Shown here in pieces: positions 62,300 to 64,000 of a stretch of DNA of 64,000 bases. The stretch's first letter is position 1; every line of letters starts with the position of its first letter. The translations under genes and the position numbers were made by a program. This DNA comes from MGIIa-L3 sp11892u. GTDB lineage: Archaea; Thermoplasmatota; Poseidoniia; Poseidoniales; Poseidoniaceae. Under the pieces are notes generated by a model, which did no database searches, was not told where the DNA came from, and worked only from the letters and a program-made list of their open reading frames with translations. The stretch is from the NCBI GenBank assembly GCA_965659685.1, contig CBFHXB010000009.1, positions 1 to 64,000 of the forward strand, read 5' to 3'.

Positions 62300-62944
62300 T
62301 CAGGTCACGATGAGATGCCCTCGCCTTCCGTCCCACACCTGGGTCCATGTGAGGTCCAAACCTTCAGGGAACATCGGGGCGCGAACCACCAGCGTCTCGT
62401 ACTCACCGCCCTCTCCATCCACGTTGAACCTGTGCACTTTTGACAGCGCCTCCAAGTCATCGAGCGCGTCGTCGTTCAACGTACGGCCAAGCCATGCCGC
62501 GTCGAGTCCTTCTGCGGACACCGAAGTGACCACCACATCAAATCCATGCGCAGCCAAGCCTCGGAGATGGTCCATTGGACGTTGATGCCACAAGGGCGTC
62601 CACGTGCGCAAGCCGAGTTTCTCACCCAAGCGCTCCAACCGGTTCCGTTGGTAATCTGAACGCAGGGCCCCGCTGACGAACCCGTCCAACTTGTGATCCT
62701 TGAGCATGGATTCGAGGGCCACAAAATCTGGCCCTTCCGTGCCGTCGATGACCCTGTGGTCCCAGGCCACACCGGCCGCGGCGGCTTGTTCCCCAACGAG
62801 GCGGGTGTTCGGAACTTGGAACATCGGCGAGTCGCCCTCGACGATCAGCGTGACGACCACGGGCACCTCCCATCCTCGGCAGACGGCCCACCACCACGCT
62901 GCACACGAGTCCTTTCCACCGGAGGAGAGCACCGCGACGCGCAT
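62300..62944 (-). CDS. dph6: Diphthine-ammonia ligase
   Basis: Dph6 amidates diphthine to diphthamide on elongation factor 2, using ATP and ammonia. The 214-residue protein has the PP-loop 'SSGGKDSCAAWW' (SGGKDS at 8-13), 'FVSGALRSDYQRNRLE' and the C-terminal 'DGEGGEYETLV' motif. All match the DUF71/ATP-pyrophosphatase family. It diverges from the psmA region, whose start is about 110 bases away. Confidence 0.92.
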   Translation of the reverse strand: MRVAVLSSGGKDSCAAWWWAVCRGWEVPVVVTLIVEGDSPMFQVPNTRLVGEQAAAAGVAWDHRVIDGTEGPDFVALESMLKDHKLDGFVSGALRSDYQRNRLERLGEKLGLRTWTPLWHQRPMDHLRGLAAHGFDVVVTSVSAEGLDAAWLGRTLNDDALDDLEALSKVHRFNVDGEGGEYETLVVRAPMFPEGLDLTWTQVWDGRRGHLIVT

Positions 62945-63013
62945 GCCCTTGCGGTGCAGAAGGGCTTCATCAGTCTGTCACCGGAGAAAGAGGGTTCAAA
63001 TGGGGTGGACCCG

Positions 63014-63024
63014 CGGTTCAACCG
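63014..63024. repeat. Inverted repeat CGGTT-C-AACCG upstream of psmA
   Basis: A perfect 5-base inverted repeat with a 1-base centre lies 32 bases upstream of the psmA ATG in the divergent region with dph6. It shares the GGTT...AACC core with the repeat at 38393. It may be an operator or chance. Confidence 0.3.
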
Positions 63025-63055
63025 TAGGCGGCACAGCCGTCTTGGAGGCAACAGT

Positions 63056-63778
63056 ATGCAACCCAGCGGACGAGGTTACGACCACGGAATCACCACCTTC
63101 AGCCCAGACGGCCGACTCTTTCAGGTCGAATACGCCCGTGAATCCGTCAAGCGCGGCACCACCACGGCCGGTCTGAAGTTCCGCGACGGCGTGGTCCTGG
63201 TCTGCGACAAGCGCATTGTTTCCCGCCTGATCATCCCCGAGTCCATCGAGAAGGTGTTCAAGGTCGACGAGCACGTTGGCGTCGCCACCTCAGGCCTTGT
63301 GGCCGATGCTCGTCAATTGGTCGGACGCGCCCGCGTGGAAGCGCAAATCAACCGCATCACCTACGCCGACAGCATCCCTGTGGACGTTCTCGTGAAGAAA
63401 ATCTGCGACTTCAAGCAATCCTTCACCCAGTACGGTGGCTCCCGTCCCTTCGGCACCGCGCTCCTCATCGGTGGCGTGGACCCTGAGGGCATCCACCTCT
63501 ACGAAACGGACCCCTCCGGTGCCTACCAGAGCTACCACGCGGGTGCCATCGGCAGCGGCCGGAACACCGTCATCGAATTCTTTGAGCAGAAGTGGAAGGA
63601 GGGCCTGACCCTCAACGCCGCGATGAAGCTCGGCCTGGAAGCATTGCAGCACGCCAACGACAGCAACCTGAACAGGGAGGCCGTCGAAGTTGCAACCATC
63701 ACGGCAGAGGGCTACAACGTCCTCGACCGTGCGGCCGTGAACAAGCAGATCGACCGGCTCAAGCCCATCGACGAGTGA
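63056..63778 (+). CDS. psmA: Proteasome alpha subunit
   Basis: PsmA forms the outer rings of the 20S proteasome, where PAN docks. The 240-residue protein has the alpha-subunit N-terminal signature 'GYDHGITTFSPDGRLFQVEY' followed by 'ARESVKRGTTTAGL'. It lacks the catalytic N-terminal Thr, as expected for alpha. A GGAGG site lies just upstream of the ATG at 63056. The N-terminal extension in frame overlaps dph6 and was rejected. It is followed by SBDS after 14 bases, the arrangement of the archaeal proteasome-exosome superoperon. Confidence 0.97.
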   Translation: MQPSGRGYDHGITTFSPDGRLFQVEYARESVKRGTTTAGLKFRDGVVLVCDKRIVSRLIIPESIEKVFKVDEHVGVATSGLVADARQLVGRARVEAQINRITYADSIPVDVLVKKICDFKQSFTQYGGSRPFGTALLIGGVDPEGIHLYETDPSGAYQSYHAGAIGSGRNTVIEFFEQKWKEGLTLNAAMKLGLEALQHANDSNLNREAVEVATITAEGYNVLDRAAVNKQIDRLKPIDE

Positions 63779-63792
63779 AGCGGTGACCGGCC

Positions 63793-64000
63793 ATGGTCTC
63801 CCTCGATGACGCGGTGGTCGCGCGCTGGGAGTACGGTGGAAAACGGTACGAGGTGCTCCTCAGTCCCGAGTTGGTCGAAGCATTTCGCGAAGATCCTGAT
63901 TCGGTCAGCCTCGATGACCTGATGGCCGTGGAGGACGTCTTTCACGACGCCCGCCAAGGTGAGCGGCCCACGGTGGACGATGTGGTGGCCACCTTCGGAA
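63793..64000 (+). CDS. sbds: SBDS ribosome-maturation protein (partial, C-terminus off the right edge)
   Basis: The reading frame opens with ATG at 63793 ('MVSLDDAVVARWEYGGKRYE') and is open to the window end, about 69 residues. The sequence 'VSLDDLMAVEDVFHDARQGERPT' matches the N-terminal domain of archaeal SBDS, the factor that helps release aIF6 from the large subunit. In many archaea sbds is followed by exosome genes rrp4 and rrp41, so these may lie just beyond the edge. Confidence 0.93.
   Translation, partial: MVSLDDAVVARWEYGGKRYEVLLSPELVEAFREDPDSVSLDDLMAVEDVFHDARQGERPTVDDVVATFG

Noticed and set aside
62990..63024. T-loop-like GGTTCAAAT and CGGTTCAACCG, a possible tRNA
   Set aside because: No acceptor or anticodon stem can be formed around them and the space before psmA is too short.

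Overview
The window is a dense stretch of archaeal chromosome. The informational genes are all of archaeal type: a proteasome-activating nucleotidase with an HbYX tail, proteasome alpha subunit, SBDS, MBF1, SRP54, RFC large subunit, primase small subunit, Lhr helicase, TiaS, Tsr3, Dph6, archaeal-type ProRS and a zinc-binding MetRS. Split transketolase, a small transaldolase, futalosine-pathway genes, an archaeosortase-like protein and large lectin/PPC/thrombospondin-3 surface proteins point to a heterotrophic euryarchaeote of the Thermoplasmatota, most likely the planktonic Poseidoniia (Marine Group II/III). That placement is an inference from gene content; no rRNA is present. Base composition looks moderately GC-rich throughout and I see no island, IS element, tRNA, rRNA or CRISPR array. 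No gap between genes exceeds 300 bases.

Layout. 0-1.4 kb: a truncated zinc-ribbon/EF-hand protein diverging from a DUF835-like protein. 1.4-5 kb: hutH-hutU (histidine to imidazolonepropionate). 5-12.4 kb: a secreted CocE-type hydrolase, then the tightly packed minus-strand chain mbf1-tsr3-fdhD-molybdopterin oxidoreductase, and the divergent proteasome ATPase gene. 12.4-14 kb: ftcD-fchA, which would carry the histidine formimino group onto folate. 14-20 kb: MetRS, a CNNM/CorC protein, an alpha/beta hydrolase and two low-complexity proteins. 20-25 kb: primase, a zinc microprotein, a half-size deoxyhypusine-hydroxylase-like HEAT protein and mqnD-mqnA-mqnE. 25-30 kb: a P2-type ATPase diverging from an OPT-family transporter. 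30-35 kb: split transketolase, transaldolase, ProRS. 35-39 kb: SRP54 and a Get3/ArsA ATPase in one minus-strand unit. 39-47 kb: a membrane transglutaminase-like protein, TrkA-TrkH, RFC large subunit, GlyRS, ferredoxin. 47-57 kb: a very long Lhr helicase, a 1178-residue surface protein and an archaeosortase-like protein. 57-64 kb: GmhB-like phosphatase, TiaS, small membrane proteins flanking a RadB-like protein with a degenerate P-loop, PurB, Dph6, proteasome alpha and the start of SBDS.

How the genes work together. Histidine degradation (HutH, HutU, FtcD, FchA) feeds glutamate and one-carbon folate, with HutI not in the window. MqnA/E/D make up part of menaquinone synthesis, without MqnB and MqnC here. 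Transketolase plus transaldolase form the non-oxidative pentose phosphate route. Protein turnover (PAN, PsmA) and membrane targeting (SRP54, Get3-like) are both represented. The most unusual gene is the half-size DOHH-like protein at 21809-22285: it matches only the C-terminal half of eukaryotic deoxyhypusine hydroxylase, including the linker before it and the exact spacing of its two His-Glu motifs, and it sits intact at the end of the mqn gene set.
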